A stretch of DNA of 64,000 bases from NCBI GenBank assembly GCA_016718205.1, contig JADKEB010000034.1, positions 1-64,000 on the forward strand, in the 5' to 3' direction. How positions within the stretch are numbered: the stretch's first letter is position 1; every line of letters starts with the position of its first letter. The position numbers and the translations under genes were made by a program. The DNA is from Saprospiraceae bacterium. GTDB taxonomy: Bacteria > Bacteroidota > Bacteroidia > Chitinophagales > Saprospiraceae. Of the stretch, positions 35,055-44,300 are shown in pieces. The notes under the pieces are model-generated. The model had not been told where the DNA came from, searched no databases, and worked only from the letters and a program-made list of their open reading frames with translations.

Positions 35055-35062
35055 TACATTTG
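35055..35062 (+). promoter_or_regulatory. -7 box of the OmpA-family gene
   Basis: TACATTTG matches TAnnTTTG, 35 bp before the ATG. TTTG at 35023-35026 could be the -33 element, though the 28-base spacing is longer than usual. A 12-base A-run lies between them. Confidence 0.5.
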
Positions 35063-35097
35063 CATGTTGATAAACTAAACTCTTAAATTATTTTCCT

Positions 35098-36825
35098 ATG
35101 ACAAACAAAATTTTTACATTACTCATTGTAATGATATTATCGGCACTTTCAACTATTGCTCAAGAAACAGCTCCAAAAGTAACTGATGAAATGACTGTAA
35201 ACGCTGATCAAAACAAAAACTGGAGAATGGGTCAAACCCCATATTCGGCAAAGCCTAAAAACGCCTGGGAACTGGGGGTACACGCTGGTCACTTTCTTAT
35301 AGATGGCGACGTAGACAGAAGGTTACCTGCTGGTTATGGTTTTGGTGTTCACCTGAGAAAGGCAATACATTATGTATTTTCAGTCAGAGCTGATTTTATG
35401 TATGGTCAGGCTAAAGGCTTGGATCCTCAACTGTGGTCACACTCAAGTAAAGGTGGTGGTTTAGTGGAATCAGTATTTAATGATTACAGAACCCAAGATG
35501 GTTGGTTCCCTGCACATAAAACAACTTACGGCTATCTTGCACTACAAGGTGTCGTAAACATAGGTAATCTTTTATTTCACAAAGACAGAAACAAATGGAA
35601 CTGGTATGCTGCAGTAGGGGGTGGTCTTAGCTCTCACAAAACTATGCTTGACCTTAAAGGTGGTTCTACCGCTTATTCAGGTTTGGCATCTATCAGCAAT
35701 GCTGGAGATTTAAACACCAAAGCAGGTAGAAAAGACATCAAGGCTGCTATTGATGCAAAATATGATGGAACCTATGAAACTGAAAGCTGGAAAAAAGTTG
35801 GTATTTTCAGACTTGGAGATGAAACTAATATACATTTAGTATTTACGGCTTCTATGGGTGTTTCAAGAAAACTTAGCCAAAGAATTAACCTAGGTCTTGA
35901 ACATCAGGTAATGGTTGCTGACAATGACATGCTAGATGGTATCAGATTCAGAACATCCGGTGATCAAACAAACAACAATGATTTATCACATTATACCAAT
36001 TTGAGATTGGGTATCAACTTAGGTAACTTCAACAAAGTCACTGAGCCATTATACTGGTTAAATCCTCTGGACGCTCAGATGAACGACATAGCTTCTCTCA
36101 AGCAAAGACCAGTATTTGACCTTACTGATACTGATGGTGATGGGGTGATTGATATGTTGGACAAAGAAGTAGATACTCCTGCAGGTGCCGCAGTAGATAC
36201 TAGAGGTATAGCATTGGATAGTGATGGTGATGGCATAGCTGACTATAAGGATAAAGAACCATTCTCTCCTCCGGGCTATGTAGTAAGTAAAGAAGGTGTG
36301 GCAGATGTAAAATGCTGCATCACAATGGATGATGTAAACAAAGCAATAAACGCTAAAGCCGGAGCCACGAAGAGTGATGATTGTGGCAAATGGTTTTTAC
36401 CTATGATACATTTTGATCTTGATAAGGCGACTATTAAACCTGAATTTTATGGACATCTTCATCATGTTGCTACCGTCATGAAAATGTGTCCGGATGTATG
36501 CGTCACTGTTCAAGGACATACAGATGTAAGATCATCAAATAATTATAACAGCAGCTTATCATACAACAGAGCTGAAAATGTTGTTAATTATTTAGTATCA
36601 CAATATGGTTTAGACAGAAATAGAATAAAACTGATGTATGGAGGTGAAGATACTCCTATGGTTGGTTCTTCAAAAAGAGAAGTTGAGCATTATATGAATA
36701 GAAGAGTAGAAATTAGAGTTTGTCAACCTACAGATAGTGAAATGGCAAGACCTGAAGGTTATGTTCCTTCAAAAGGTGTCAAATCCTCATCAAAGTTTAT
36801 AGGTAACAAAAATAGTGGTTTTTAA
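35098..36825 (+). CDS. OmpA family outer-membrane protein with thrombospondin type 3 repeats
   Basis: A 575-residue protein with a signal peptide ending near TIAQ (residue 22). Residues about 55-325 look like a beta-barrel (alternating strands, AWELGVHAGHF start). Next come calcium-binding TSP3 repeats DTDGDGVID (near residue 343) and DSDGDGIAD (near 376). A C-terminal OmpA domain from about 435 has IHFDLDKATIKPE, GHTDVRSSN, LSYNRAENVV and NRRVEIRV. It links the outer membrane to peptidoglycan and is likely abundant, given a good promoter and a strong terminator. Confidence 0.9.
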   Translation: MTNKIFTLLIVMILSALSTIAQETAPKVTDEMTVNADQNKNWRMGQTPYSAKPKNAWELGVHAGHFLIDGDVDRRLPAGYGFGVHLRKAIHYVFSVRADFMYGQAKGLDPQLWSHSSKGGGLVESVFNDYRTQDGWFPAHKTTYGYLALQGVVNIGNLLFHKDRNKWNWYAAVGGGLSSHKTMLDLKGGSTAYSGLASISNAGDLNTKAGRKDIKAAIDAKYDGTYETESWKKVGIFRLGDETNIHLVFTASMGVSRKLSQRINLGLEHQVMVADNDMLDGIRFRTSGDQTNNNDLSHYTNLRLGINLGNFNKVTEPLYWLNPLDAQMNDIASLKQRPVFDLTDTDGDGVIDMLDKEVDTPAGAAVDTRGIALDSDGDGIADYKDKEPFSPPGYVVSKEGVADVKCCITMDDVNKAINAKAGATKSDDCGKWFLPMIHFDLDKATIKPEFYGHLHHVATVMKMCPDVCVTVQGHTDVRSSNNYNSSLSYNRAENVVNYLVSQYGLDRNRIKLMYGGEDTPMVGSSKREVEHYMNRRVEIRVCQPTDSEMARPEGYVPSKGVKSSSKFIGNKNSGF

Positions 36826-36851
36826 TTAGGTTTGATTAAAACATAAGTTTT

Positions 36852-36890
36852 AAAAGGGGCTGTCTCCAAGAGACTGCCCCTTTTTATTTT
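36852..36890 (+). terminator. Rho-independent terminator after the OmpA gene
   Basis: AAAAGGGGCTGTCT and AGACTGCCCCTTTT pair around a CCAAG loop, with one mismatched T-T. A T-rich tail follows. It lies about 27 bp after the stop. Confidence 0.88.
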
Positions 36891-36894
36891 TTAA

Positions 36895-37355
36895 CGTAAA
36901 AATCCAGAACGAATATCTCTATTGCTCTGTCCCAGATAAATAATTAAATAGTTTGTGGCTCTTTTTGTATATTTCCTAGTTAAAAAGCCTCGCTGAACTA
37001 CCCCAGTTCAGCTACATTTTTTGCCTTGATCTATTCAAAAATATCTCACAACTTAATTTAAAACTTTAACTTGACAGAGCACTAGTTAGAACATAATTTG
37101 TAGGTTGACAATTCCTATTTACCCTACGTAAGAAAATCTCCTAGTAGTGAAATCAATACTGATTTTCAACGGACAATTACTTTATTTCATGATAATCATA
37201 GTCTCACCCATAGCTTTGCTTTGCCATAGTGTCTTCATCTTTTATGAAGAAACAATGTGATACCTTTATATAAAATGCCATTATCATAAGATTTAACCAA
37301 ATAAAAAATCTCTTTGACTTTATCAATTTAGAAATCGCCAAAAATGATCTATGGA
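36895..37355. other. Intergenic stretch, no gene seen
   Basis: About 460 bp between two facing terminators. No frame on either strand has family signals, start and ribosome-binding context. I see no clear repeat shared with the rest of the window. Confidence 0.45.
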
Positions 37356-37356
37356 T

Positions 37357-37394
37357 AAAAAAAATCCACATTCCGATGAGTCAGAATGTGGATT
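37357..37394 (-). terminator. Rho-independent terminator after the CBM-HhH gene
   Basis: AATCCACATTC (37363-37373) and GAATGTGGATT (37384-37394) form an 11-bp stem with a 10-base loop. On the minus strand a T-run follows. It lies about 25 bp past the stop at 37419. Confidence 0.88.
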
Positions 37395-37418
37395 ATATTT
37401 TGAGTATTTTATACCGAA

Positions 37419-38171
37419 TTACTTTTTAGACTTGCCGGCATTTAACTCATCCTGTAGTTTTTTCAACTCGTCCCATTTACCTTTAGCTGCTAACGCTGCT
37501 TGCGTCGGCCATGTGGATGGCTCATGAACATTGAATTTAGGCCCTGCTTCTTCAAGTATTCTTTTAATATTTTCTACCTTACCTTTTGCAAGATCTGAGA
37601 AAGATACTATACCTTTACTATTAAGAATTTCAGCAATTTTAGGTCCAATACCTTCAATTTTTTTAAGGTCATCTTTTACAACTTTTACAGCTAGTTTCAC
37701 TTTTTTATCTGCTACTGGTTTTGAAGGCGTCTCCACCTTTGCAGTAGGCTTTGCTTTTGCAGGTGCAGGTTTAGCGGTTTTCTTTTCTTCAACTTTTACT
37801 GTTTTAGGTGAAGACGAAACAGTTTTTGCAATTTTTGTTTTGGGTTCGGCTGCTTTTGATACAGCATCGAGAATGAGTACACTGTTGTTGATACCTGGAT
37901 AAGGTGAAGGCACATAACCGTCAGCAGCATAATCATTATCCCAATCGGAATTGTCAATTAAGTATCTGAATTCATATGTTTTGCCCGCAGTTATCTCAAT
38001 CACAGTGCTGAATACATCTTTACCTTTCTTCATTTTTGAAGCATCGTTCATATCCCAGTTATTGAAGTCACCTAATACTTGTACTGCTTTTGCCCCTGAC
38101 ACTGCACTTACCGGATGCGAAAAGGTTACTTTACAACTGCCTTTAGATTGATAATTTTTAATAATTCCCAT
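37419..38171 (-). CDS. Glycogen-binding-like (AMPK1_CBM/E-set) domain fused to helix-hairpin-helix domain
   Basis: A 250-residue protein with no signal peptide. Residues about 10-95 form an isoamylase-N/AMPK-type CBM: VQVLGDFNNWD, then KTYEFRYLIDNSDWDNDYAADGYVPSPY. A Lys/Ala/Pro-rich linker (about 98-165) follows, then a helix-hairpin-helix region DDLKKIEGIGPKIAEILNSKGI (about 167-190) and PSTWPTQAALAAKGKWDEL. The end resembles DUF4332-like parts seen in ribosomal-protein-L21-type fusions. The pair of a sugar-binding fold and a nucleic-acid fold is unusual; function unknown. It has its own promoter and terminator. Confidence 0.8.
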   Translation of the reverse strand: MGIIKNYQSKGSCKVTFSHPVSAVSGAKAVQVLGDFNNWDMNDASKMKKGKDVFSTVIEITAGKTYEFRYLIDNSDWDNDYAADGYVPSPYPGINNSVLILDAVSKAAEPKTKIAKTVSSSPKTVKVEEKKTAKPAPAKAKPTAKVETPSKPVADKKVKLAVKVVKDDLKKIEGIGPKIAEILNSKGIVSFSDLAKGKVENIKRILEEAGPKFNVHEPSTWPTQAALAAKGKWDELKKLQDELNAGKSKK

Positions 38172-38231
38172 TTTAATTAATTTTAGTGTTTTGAAAAAGT
38201 AGTCTGGTTTAAAATATTTTTAAATACGGCA

Positions 38232-38239
38232 CAAAATTA
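38232..38239 (-). promoter_or_regulatory. -7 box of the CBM-HhH gene
   Basis: The minus strand reads TAATTTTG, a TAnnTTTG match about 60 bp before the start codon. Confidence 0.45.
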
Positions 38240-38331
38240 CAGTATAAAATACTAAAACATGTCCAATTAACAGTAATTAACAATAATTAACACAAGTTAA
38301 TTGATAATATACGGAATATTATTCTGTTACT

Positions 38332-38906
38332 TTACAATCCATGCTTGATGATATATTCTTCAATAGTTCTGCTGTAATTTTTATGTTCCAATTTCAGCAC
38401 TTCAGATGCTATCTCTTCAGATGTCATTTCGGGAGTGATGTTACATTTTTCCTGAAATAATATCTTTCCATCATCAAACTTTTCATTTACAAGGTGCACA
38501 GTCATCCCGGTTTCTTTCTCGCCACAGGATTTGACTTTCTCATGTACATGATGACCATACATACCTTTACCACCATATTTAGGTAATAGTGATGGATGTA
38601 TGTTTAAAATTCTTCCGGAAAAGAATCTATAAGTCTTTTAGGAATTAATAATAGAAATCCTGCCAGAATAACATACTTGATTGTAAAATCCTGAAGCTTC
38701 TGTAAAAATATATCAAGATCACTTAAATGAGATCTTTCGATGACCATTACCGGAATATTATTTTTTTCAGCAATGCTGATAACTCCTGCAGATTTGTTAT
38801 TGGTCACAATCAGTCCAACACCGATACCACTATGGTTCCTAAAATGCTCTATAATTTTTTTTGCATTACTCCCTCCGCCGGATGCAAAAATAGCTATTTT
38901 TATCAC
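38332..38906 (-). pseudogene. purN: Phosphoribosylglycinamide formyltransferase, frameshifted
   Basis: GAR transformylase of purine synthesis. The first frame (start GTG at 38906) carries the phosphate-binding FASGGGSNAKKII and ILAGFLLLIP. It ends early at SFPEEF. The next frame continues GRILNIHPSLLPKYGGKGMYG with the catalytic Asn and His, then GMTVHLVNEKFDDGKI with the catalytic Asp. Adding one T to the T-run near 38625 gives DSFSGRILNIHPSLLP, the normal family text. The full product would be about 191 residues, the normal length. A core gene broken in a T-run suggests a sequencing error. Confidence 0.88.
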
Positions 38907-39004
38907 TAAAATGTATATTATGATGAATATAAAAAATTACACCTTTGGATATTTAACTTATATTTCAGACAAAACATCTAATCTATTTGAAAAAAAACCC
39001 AGTA

Positions 39005-39918
39005 CTAATTTAGTGTATTATATTTATCTGACCTGCTTGGGTCAATAACACTCATAATAGTTTTTACTTTTGTTTTCTGTCCTTTGTCCCCTATCTTAAA
39101 TATTTCGACAATCTCATCTTTTTTTGTGTCGCTAAACATCTGCATCAGATAAGTATTAGGATAATCATTATTAGCCTGTCCCATAGATGTGATAGCACTT
39201 AGCAGGATTGCCCTGCTTTTATCCGGTTCATCAAACATCTTATCTAAGCTCAATCTGTGATATTCGTAATATGCCTGTCTGAATTGTCGCAATCTTGGGT
39301 TTAATACATTTTCCGTCAACCAATACCTGTTACGTCGACCTGCGCCGTCATTTTTCCAACCTTCATCGTTGGCATAGTTGGCGGGCAAAGAAGTAATCAC
39401 ATCCATACATCTCTGAAAGTAGGGTTCCCCGCCATTGATCCTAAATGAGTCATAATCTACACCCAACGCATAATATGCATAAAAACTTACAATTGCTGAC
39501 AGGTTATCGTAAAATGTATTGGTAGTTTTCAAAATCGGATTTAAGCCATTAAAGGCAAAAGTCACATTTTTGTCAATCACCGAAATCATCGGGCTTGAAT
39601 ACGTTGAATTAAATACAGGTCTTTCAGACTGAAATACAAACTCAGCCTTAAAAATAGTAGGTTGAACTTCTTCAGTTATTGTTATTTGCAATGAGCCTCT
39701 GATCTTTTCATGTTGTTGAAACTCATCTTCACCCCATTTGGTAGTGTTGACAAATTCCGTCAGATTTTTTCCAAATCTTTAAATAAGGATGCATCAGAAT
39801 TCAGTGATTTCAGTGATGCCTGTGTTATTACATTTACACTGAAATTGAGCTCCTGGGCTACCAGCACGCCAAAAAATGCAGAAAAATACAAAACCGTAAA
39901 AAAAATTCTTAGTTTCAT
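39005..39918 (-). pseudogene. DUF4835 family protein, frameshifted
   Basis: A secreted protein conserved in Bacteroidota. The ATG at 39918 overlaps the coaBC stop. The signal peptide MKLRIFFTVLYFSAFFGVLVAQ leads to ELNFSVNV, then the frame breaks in an A-run near 39765 (GAAAAAATC). With one more A it reads KNLTEFVNTTKWGEDEF and joins the long frame ending at 39005, with VTFAFNGLNP and YAYYALGVDYDSF. The restored length is about 304 residues. Its place after bamD-rpoZ-coaBC is conserved. Function unknown. Confidence 0.85.
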
Positions 39919-41117
39919 TGATCAAGATTCAAATAATTCACAATATAATCAACGATGTCAGTCGCAACCTCAGACTTACTTTTTAATGGATAGGTATTGT
40001 TGTTTCCCTTTCTGTCCAATATTGTAATCCTGTTAGTATCATGCTGAAAACCGGCTCCAGCATCATTGAGTTTATTTAGAACGATAATATCAAGATTTTT
40101 GGTATGTAATTTTTTAGTTGCGTTTTCAATTTCATTATTTGTTTCCAATGCGAATCCGACTAAGAGCTTGTCTTTGATTTTCCTTTTACCAAAATCTGCT
40201 GCTATATCAACTGTTCTTTTCAATTCAATTGAAAACTGTTGTTCCGTCTTTTTTATTTTTTGATTGGCTACAACGACCGGCGTGTAATCCGCTACAGCCG
40301 CAGCCAGAATTATAATATCCGCATCATCAAATCTGGCACTGGAAGCAAGATGCATTTGGTTTGCAGACTCTACGTGTACAATATCTATACCCGGGGTCCG
40401 GATACTTAATTGAACAGGTCCGGAAATAATGGTAACTTCAGCTCCTCTCTGAGCACACTGTTCAGCGATAGCATAACCCATTTTGCCACTGCTTCTGTTT
40501 CCAATAAAGCGTACCGGGTCTAAAGCTTCAAAAGTTGGACCAGCTGTGATAAGTATTTTTTTATTGGCTAAATCATGATGTATCCTAAAATATTTTGCGA
40601 TATATTGAACAATTTCTTCAGGGTCTGCCATCCGCCCGTCACCGTGAAGTCCGCTTGCAAGAAAACCATTTCCCACAGGAATAATGTGATTACCATATTC
40701 CTGAAGTTTCTTTAGGTTCCCTATAGTTGAAGGATGTTTCCACATATCCAAATCCATGGCAGGAGCAAACACCGCCGGACATTTGGCAGAAAGATAACAG
40801 GCAGTAAGGAAATTATCAGCAAGACCATGAGCTGTTTTAGATATGGTAGTTGCTGTACATGGAGCTATCAGAATAAGATCTGCCCATATACCCAGTTCGA
40901 CATGATTATTCCATGTCTCTCCGTCATTGATATCTGTACCTACTGAATGCCCGCTAAGTGTGGAAAGTGTAAGCGGCGAAATAAAACTTTTAGCTGCATG
41001 AGTCATTACGACCTTTACTTCACACCCTTCTTTTATTAATAATCGGCATAATACTGCAGATTTATAAGCAGCAATACTGCCTGTAATTCCTAACAGTATT
41101 TTTTTTCCCTGCAGCAT
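39915..41117 (-). CDS. coaBC: Phosphopantothenoylcysteine decarboxylase / phosphopantothenate-cysteine ligase
   Basis: A 400-residue bifunctional coenzyme A enzyme. The N-terminal CoaC flavoprotein half has GITGSIAAYKSAVLCRLL, the active-site His in WNHVELG and APAMDLDMW. The C-terminal CoaB half begins near residue 180 with ILITAGPTFEALDPVRFIGNRSSGKMGYAIA, and DIIILAAAVADYTPV and KLLVGFALETN follow. It converts 4-phosphopantothenate plus cysteine to 4-phosphopantetheine through two steps in the cytoplasm. It lies 11 bp after rpoZ and overlaps the DUF4835 start by 4 bp. Confidence 0.95.
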   Translation of the reverse strand: MLQGKKILLGITGSIAAYKSAVLCRLLIKEGCEVKVVMTHAAKSFISPLTLSTLSGHSVGTDINDGETWNNHVELGIWADLILIAPCTATTISKTAHGLADNFLTACYLSAKCPAVFAPAMDLDMWKHPSTIGNLKKLQEYGNHIIPVGNGFLASGLHGDGRMADPEEIVQYIAKYFRIHHDLANKKILITAGPTFEALDPVRFIGNRSSGKMGYAIAEQCAQRGAEVTIISGPVQLSIRTPGIDIVHVESANQMHLASSARFDDADIIILAAAVADYTPVVVANQKIKKTEQQFSIELKRTVDIAADFGKRKIKDKLLVGFALETNNEIENATKKLHTKNLDIIVLNKLNDAGAGFQHDTNRITILDRKGNNNTYPLKSKSEVATDIVDYIVNYLNLDQ

Positions 41118-41128
41118 GGTGTATACAA

Positions 41129-41473
41129 TTATTCTTCTGTATGCCCTCTTCTTTCACTATAACCAAACTCAAGATGGTCTCGCAAAAATTCTTCCGTTGC
41201 TATGATGGCAGGATTAGGAAGTCTTTCATAAAATTTACTTATTTCAATTTGCTCTTTATTCTCCAGAATTTCTTCAATTGTCTCTGAAGTACTTGCAAAT
41301 TCATCCAGTTTGGAATGCAGTTCATTCTTCATCTCAATTGAAATCTGCTCTGCCCTTTTTGTAATCACGGCTATGGATTCATATATACTGGTTTGAGCTG
41401 CCAGACCCTTGATGTCTCTTGGCTTGATGTTTGGGTCTAAACCTTGTACCTTTGATTTAATATCCGTTGTCAT
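41129..41473 (-). CDS. rpoZ: RNA polymerase omega subunit (Rpb6 family)
   Basis: A 114-residue protein in the Bacteroidota omega family. It has the core helix SIYESIAVITKRAEQI and a long acidic middle (SETIEEILENKEQIE), then SKFYERLPNPAIIATEEFL. It helps assemble the RNA polymerase beta-prime subunit. The start overlaps the bamD stop by 4 bp and coaBC follows after 11 bp. Confidence 0.85.
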   Translation of the reverse strand: MTTDIKSKVQGLDPNIKPRDIKGLAAQTSIYESIAVITKRAEQISIEMKNELHSKLDEFASTSETIEEILENKEQIEISKFYERLPNPAIIATEEFLRDHLEFGYSERRGHTEE

Positions 41474-42271
41474 ATTTTCAATTTTTTTAATTCGTCTAAT
41501 GTTTCTTTTTCTATTTGTTGTGCTTCTTTTAGTTTTTTGGAAGCCGGATGTTTTTTTAAAAATGTGTTGTAATGCTCCAGTGTCTCGTTATACCTTTCCT
41601 CCTTTTTTTCAAATATACTGTTTGTCGCAAGGATAAAACTTGATTCCAAGATCAAAAATCTTATTTCTTCCACTTTTTTTGATTCCGGAAAATCCTTTAA
41701 AGTACTTTGGAAGGCTACCATTGCAGCCTGATATTGACCGATTTTATAGTACAGATGACCTTGCTCATATGACTTTTGCTCCAGTTTTTTTCGCATTTGG
41801 TCTATCAATTTGTTGGCCTCTTCAGCACGCTCAGTACCAGGATAAAGGTTGATAAACTGCTCAAAGCCTGTGATCGCTTTTTCAGTATAGGATTGATCCA
41901 GTTTGAAGTTAGGAGACATTCTGAAATTAGAATATGAAGCCATATAGTCGGCTTCTATCTTATTTGGGCTGGTTGTAAAGGTAGTGGCAAAATTTTTTAA
42001 AATAGGTAGACGCCAAAATAAAATCATTGATGTTGTAATGCGCATAGGCATATTTGTAAAACAAATCCTCAGCTTCTGTTTTACCTCTGTAAAACTGTAT
42101 TACGATATCATATAAAGCTATAGCCCTGTCATATTCTTTTTGATCAAAATAATTATTGGCAGCTTTATATATTTTTTCAGGCTGATTACTTGTCCTCAAT
42201 GCTTCAAACTCTGACTTGCAGGACAGAAAAAAAATCAGCAAAAAACAAGCAAAAAATTTAAAATTATTCAT
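41470..42271 (-). pseudogene. bamD: Outer membrane assembly lipoprotein BamD, frameshifted
   Basis: A TPR lipoprotein of the BAM complex that inserts beta-barrel proteins. The first frame has a lipobox (FFLSC, Cys18), then AANNYFDQKEYDRAIALYD and FYKYAYAHYNINDFILAS. The frame changes at AAAAAATTTT near 41995; one A fewer gives TYFKNFATTF and joins the second frame, with TPR motifs AITGFEQFINLYPGTERAEEA, GQYQAAMVAFQSTLKDFP and TLEHYNTFLKKHPAS. The restored product is about 266 residues, the usual length. The gene is essential, so the indel is probably a sequencing error. First gene of the bamD-rpoZ-coaBC-DUF4835 operon. Confidence 0.9.
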
Positions 42272-42278
42272 AAGGGCG

Positions 42279-42286
42279 CAAAATTA
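42279..42286 (-). promoter_or_regulatory. -7 box just before bamD
   Basis: The minus strand reads TAATTTTG, then seven bases, then the bamD ATG. The transcript would start at or within a base or two of the start codon. Confidence 0.5.
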
Positions 42287-42462
42287 CAACTTTTTAAACA
42301 ATTTTTACCAAAATTTAATTAAATTACGAAAATTAAGAATTTCAAAAAAATGATTTACATACTAAAGATACTGAACGACAAGATTAAGGAAATGATGCTT
42401 CAGTAAATGTTAAAATTTATGTAAAAACAGTATAACCGTGCATTTAAATAATAAAAAGATAT

Positions 42463-42470
42463 TATATTTG
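42463..42470 (+). promoter_or_regulatory. -7 box of the small secreted protein gene
   Basis: TATATTTG matches TAnnTTTG, 49 bp before the ATG at 42520. Confidence 0.5.
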
Positions 42471-42519
42471 TATCTGAATTTGAAATCATACCTAATTAAT
42501 CATTAAAAAATGTAAATCC

Positions 42520-42989
42520 ATGAAGAATTTATTGTTTTTGTTTTCTTTTGTTTTAGTAGCATCTTTATCTGCCAATGCACAATGTAATAAATCAGCATCT
42601 GCAGGAAAAGCTTGTTGGCGTCTAAAAAAGCTGCTTCTGTTTCTACTGCTGATGACCAGACAAAAGTTGCCAGTGTTGTGATGGAAGCTGATGAAGTTAT
42701 GAAATCTTCCAAAGGAGCTATCACTAAAAGAACTTGTGAAATCTCTGGTGCAACTTCTTACTATCAAAAATCAGAATGTGCTACTTCAGGTAAAATTAGC
42801 TGGGAAGAAGTACAGTTTGATGCAGAAAAAAAATCTTTTACTAAAGTTGCTTCTGCAAGTATGGAAAAAGATGCAAATGGTGTAAAAGTTGAAGGCAAAG
42901 CTTGTGCAGGAAAAAGCGAAGGAAAAGCTTGCTGCAAAAAAGATGGCGCAAAATCTTGTGCATCTAAGAAAGCAGAAGGTTCAAAATAG
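42520..42989 (+). pseudogene. Small secreted Cys/Lys-rich protein, frameshifted
   Basis: The ATG at 42520 starts a signal peptide (MKNLLFLFSFVLVASLSANA) followed by QCNKSASAGKACW. The frame then breaks near 42618. The other frame continues SKKAASVSTADDQTKVASVVMEADEVM to the stop at 42989, so one missing base in TGTTGGCG splits a protein of about 155 residues. The C-terminus repeats a KACAGKSEGKACCKK pattern rich in Cys and Lys. I know no family. Paired cysteines may bind metal or form disulfides. It has a promoter and a clean terminator. Confidence 0.65.
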
Positions 42990-43012
42990 TATAAGTTATA
43001 AAATACTTGATT

Positions 43013-43046
43013 AAAAGGCATTCCTCATTGGGATGCCTTTTTTGTT
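43013..43046 (+). terminator. Rho-independent terminator after the Cys/Lys-rich gene
   Basis: AAAAGGCATTCC and GGGATGCCTTTT pair around a TCATT loop, followed by TTTTGTTTT. It lies about 24 bp after the stop. Confidence 0.9.
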
Positions 43047-43111
43047 TTATACCGACGAGCATTTATTTTCAAATAATCCTGTTGCCATTATAAAGACGAT
43101 AGATGGCTTTA

Positions 43112-43129
43112 GAATATGTTTAAATTTTC
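43112..43129. repeat. Solo IS5/MITE terminal repeat
   Basis: GAATATGTTTAAATTTTC differs at two bases from the 18-bp end of the IS5 remnant and MITE. No partner end is found within 250 bp, so it is a relic. Confidence 0.5.
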
Positions 43130-43235
43130 ATGTTTGATCGAAATCTACCAAATATGTTTTACTCATAATCCTAAAATGCACTTCGTCCTATGAGATCCTT
43201 ATGACAATAAATCTGTTGATATTTATGATTTGATG

Positions 43236-43343
43236 GGGTGTATCCCATTTTTTCATTCCATTGTTATAAAATTCTTTTTGTACCCTTTAGGGATGGGGTA
43301 AAACAAAAGGAATTTTATTGAAGTGCAATTTTGGGAAACACCC
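43236..43343. repeat. GGGTGTATCCCA repeat family, copy 2
   Basis: A 108-bp imperfect palindrome with ends GGGTGTATCCCA and TGGGAAACACCC. The arms pair through TTTTTCATTCCATTG and CAAAAGGAATTTTATT around a CCCTTTAGGGATGGGG centre. No coding frame. Confidence 0.7.
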
Positions 43344-43404
43344 ATCTGATGTCATATGCCTGAGGCTGTTATTATGCAACCCAAATTTGTCAGGCTTCAA
43401 ATCA

Positions 43405-44290
43405 TCATTTTTTTGAAACCCAAAATACCCCTGTCAAAATCAAGATAGTACCGGCAGCATGCCATAAATTGAAAGTTTCTCCAAGAATTTGTGTAGCCAT
43501 GATAATAGTGGCCAGTGGACCGACAGTAGAGATGATCGCCGCATTGCCGGCACCTATAAGTTTGATGCCTTCGGCTACCATAAAAGTGGGGATAACAGTG
43601 CAAAAAATAGCCATAATCAGACATAAAATGTACACCATCATATCAAAGTCCAATAAAGTCCGACCATCTGCAACATAATAATGGATCAAAACAGTGATAC
43701 AAGAAACGATCAACACCAGTGAAGTCATGCGCTGCGACCCGATTTTCCTGACAAGCTCTCCACTACCGATGAGATAAATAGCATAGGTCAAAGCACTTAA
43801 AAATATAAATATGCTACCTGCGATGACATTATTTTGGTGATCCAGATCCAATTGGGAATGAAGGTGATCCCGATACCGACATAGGTAATCAGTATTGCTA
43901 CTACTTGAATCGAAGTGATTTTTTTTCGAAGAAATAAAGCTGATAAAAGCACCACCAAAGTCGGGTAGATAAATAATATCAACCGCTCCAGCGTAGCAGA
44001 AATATATTCAGGCCTTTAAAATCAAAATACGACGCCAGATAATAACCTATGATGCCCAGGCCGATGATGTAATAATAATCATTTTTGGTAAGCTGATATG
44101 AGATACCTGTACTGCTGTACAACAACACTACCAGGTAAAATGGTAAAGAAAAAATCATACGAAGTGCAAGTAGCGGCAATGCGGACATTCCATCATAATG
44201 CATATAAATCCACTTAATAATGACAGCTTTGCCGGCAAACATCACTGCACCAATAAATGCCAGTATGGCTCCCTTTATGTGATTATTCAT
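43405..44290 (-). pseudogene. EamA/DMT family transporter, frameshifted twice
   Basis: A drug/metabolite transporter of about 295 residues, ten predicted membrane helices in two EamA repeats. The first frame starts MNNHIKGAILAFIGAVMFAGKAVIIKW. It changes frame near 43985 to LILFIYPTLVVLLSALFLRKKI and near 43835 to VIAGSIFIFLSALTYAIYLIGSGELV, ending VFWVSKK. No product is lost at the joins, so these are indels, not deletions. The substrate cannot be told. It lies 10 bp after corA, in the same direction. Confidence 0.85.
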
Positions 44291-44300
44291 GTACTCTTTT

